Program-made: the position numbers and the translations under genes
The notes under the pieces: generated by a model
What the model was told of the DNA's origin: nothing
The model's database searches: none
The model's input: only the letters and a program-made list of their open reading frames with translations
In this document: positions 5,698 through 5,824 of the stretch, piece after piece
Layout of the letters: each line of letters opens with the position of its first letter
How positions within the stretch are numbered: the first letter of the stretch is position 1
Assembly: GCA_022709995.1 (NCBI GenBank)
Contig: JAKLHU010000154.1
Location: 1 to 5,824, forward strand
DNA from: Verrucomicrobiota bacterium
Lineage (GTDB): Bacteria > Verrucomicrobiota > Lentisphaeria > Oligosphaerales > Oligosphaeraceae
Length of the DNA stretch: 5,824 nucleotides
Reading direction: 5' to 3'

Positions 5698-5824
5698 TGG
5701 GCAGGAGGTATTTTGGCATTGGGAGTTCGGGGCGGCGGTCGGTCGGGGCCGGGCGGGACCGGGCGGGGGGCTGGTTGCCGGCGCGCCGGCGGTCGGTCGG
5801 GTGGTTATCGGCGGGGTCGGATTT
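5669..5824 (-). CDS. Possible C-terminal tail of an upstream gene overlapping dnaG (doubtful)
   Basis: A minus-strand frame is open from the right edge to a TGA at 5669-5671, giving 51 residues rich in Pro and Arg and ending PNAPYSRRIH. It overlaps the first 29 bp of dnaG in a different frame. If real, it would be the tail of a gene translationally coupled to dnaG, which would explain why dnaG lacks a Shine-Dalgarno. Against this, the region is so GC-rich that stop codons are rare by chance: the dnaG frame itself and a plus-strand frame are also open here, and the composition is low-complexity. I recognise no family. Confidence 0.2.
   Translation of the reverse strand, partial: KSDPADNHPTDRRRAGNQPPARSRPAPTDRRPELPMPKYLLPNAPYSRRIH
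5693..5723 (-). promoter_or_regulatory. dnaG translation-start region without Shine-Dalgarno; 9-bp repeat and CCTCCT
   Basis: On the dnaG strand the bases just before the ATG read CCTCCTGCCCA. This is pyrimidine-rich and identical to the anti-Shine-Dalgarno core of 16S rRNA rather than complementary to it. CCCAATGCC occurs twice, complementary to 5693-5701 and 5715-5723, so a second ATG lies 22 bases upstream and out of frame with dnaG. Initiation must rely on something other than a standard ribosome site, such as coupling, an unstructured leader or ribosomal protein S1. Confidence 0.5.
5745..5770 (+). other. G-quadruplex-forming motif upstream of dnaG
   Basis: Five runs of at least three G's occur with loops of 1-3 bases: 5745-5748, 5751-5753, 5755-5757, 5761-5763 and 5765-5770. 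This meets the standard G3+N1-7 definition. The G's are on the plus strand, which is the template strand for dnaG transcription, about 48-73 bases before the start codon. The dnaG RNA itself would carry the C-rich complement. Folding in cells is not shown by sequence alone. Confidence 0.55.
5777..5790. repeat. 14-bp perfect palindrome
   Basis: GCCGGCGCGCCGGC reads the same on both strands. It is about 80 bp upstream of the dnaG ATG and overlaps the start of the second 15-bp repeat by 4 bases. It could be a dimeric regulator's operator or simply a product of GC-only sequence; having no spacer, it would form only a poor RNA hairpin. Confidence 0.5.

Larger units (their letters stand above)
5733..5801. 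repeat. 15-bp direct repeat pair upstream of dnaG
   Basis: CGGCGGTCGGTCGGG occurs exactly at 5733-5747 and 5787-5801. The copies are 54 bp apart (start to start), which is 18 codons, so the spacing also preserves any reading frame; in the minus-strand tail frame both copies encode PTDRR. Between them CCGGGCGGG is repeated at 5749-5757 and 5759-5767. The pair could be protein-binding sites, a degenerate minisatellite or repetitive coding sequence. Confidence 0.6.

Noticed and set aside
1..5824. Search by eye for CRISPR arrays, tRNA or rRNA genes, transposases, integrases, toxin-antitoxin pairs and phage genes
   Set aside because: No regularly spaced repeats, no tRNA-like cloverleaf, and every substantial coding frame is assigned to a housekeeping or GAF-domain protein.

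Overview
The window is a high-GC bacterial chromosomal segment of housekeeping genes. Nothing points to a mobile element, prophage, CRISPR array, RNA gene or defence system. The GC-rich composition, the primase Toprim wording (EGQLDVI and QGTAFT rather than the more usual EGYxDV) and a xylose-isomerase-like gene at the left edge would suit a member of the PVC group (Lentisphaerota/Verrucomicrobiota-like). That assignment is an inference from remembered family wording, not a search result.

Layout, left to right. (1) Bases 1-204, minus strand: the first 68 codons of a gene that leaves the window, probably a sugar-phosphate isomerase/epimerase-like TIM-barrel protein. (2) Bases 205-380: a divergent intergenic region with a good sigma-70-type promoter pointing right and a perfect 12-bp tandem duplication touching the next start codon. 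(3) Bases 381-1502, plus: holA, the DNA polymerase III delta (clamp-loader) subunit. (4) Bases 1503-1619: a 117-bp spacer with a GC-rich hairpin. (5) Bases 1620-2348, plus: a stand-alone GAF-domain protein with an unrecognised C-terminal helical segment. (6) Bases 2410-3780, plus: argH, argininosuccinate lyase. (7) Bases 3772-5697, minus: dnaG, DNA primase, convergent with argH and overlapping it by 9 bp. (8) Bases 5698-5824: a very GC-rich, repeat-rich stretch upstream of dnaG that may be a leader or the tail of another gene.

holA, the GAF gene and argH run in the same direction with short gaps and may form one transcription unit from the promoter near 262-291. HolA and DnaG both act at the replication fork but lie on opposite strands, so they cannot share a transcript here. 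ArgH performs the last step of arginine synthesis and has no obvious functional link to the others. I found no convincing novel multi-gene system. The parts most worth a second look are the dnaG upstream region (no Shine-Dalgarno, CCTCCT next to the start, G-quadruplex motif, palindrome and direct repeats), the duplication at the holA start, and the orphan GAF protein.
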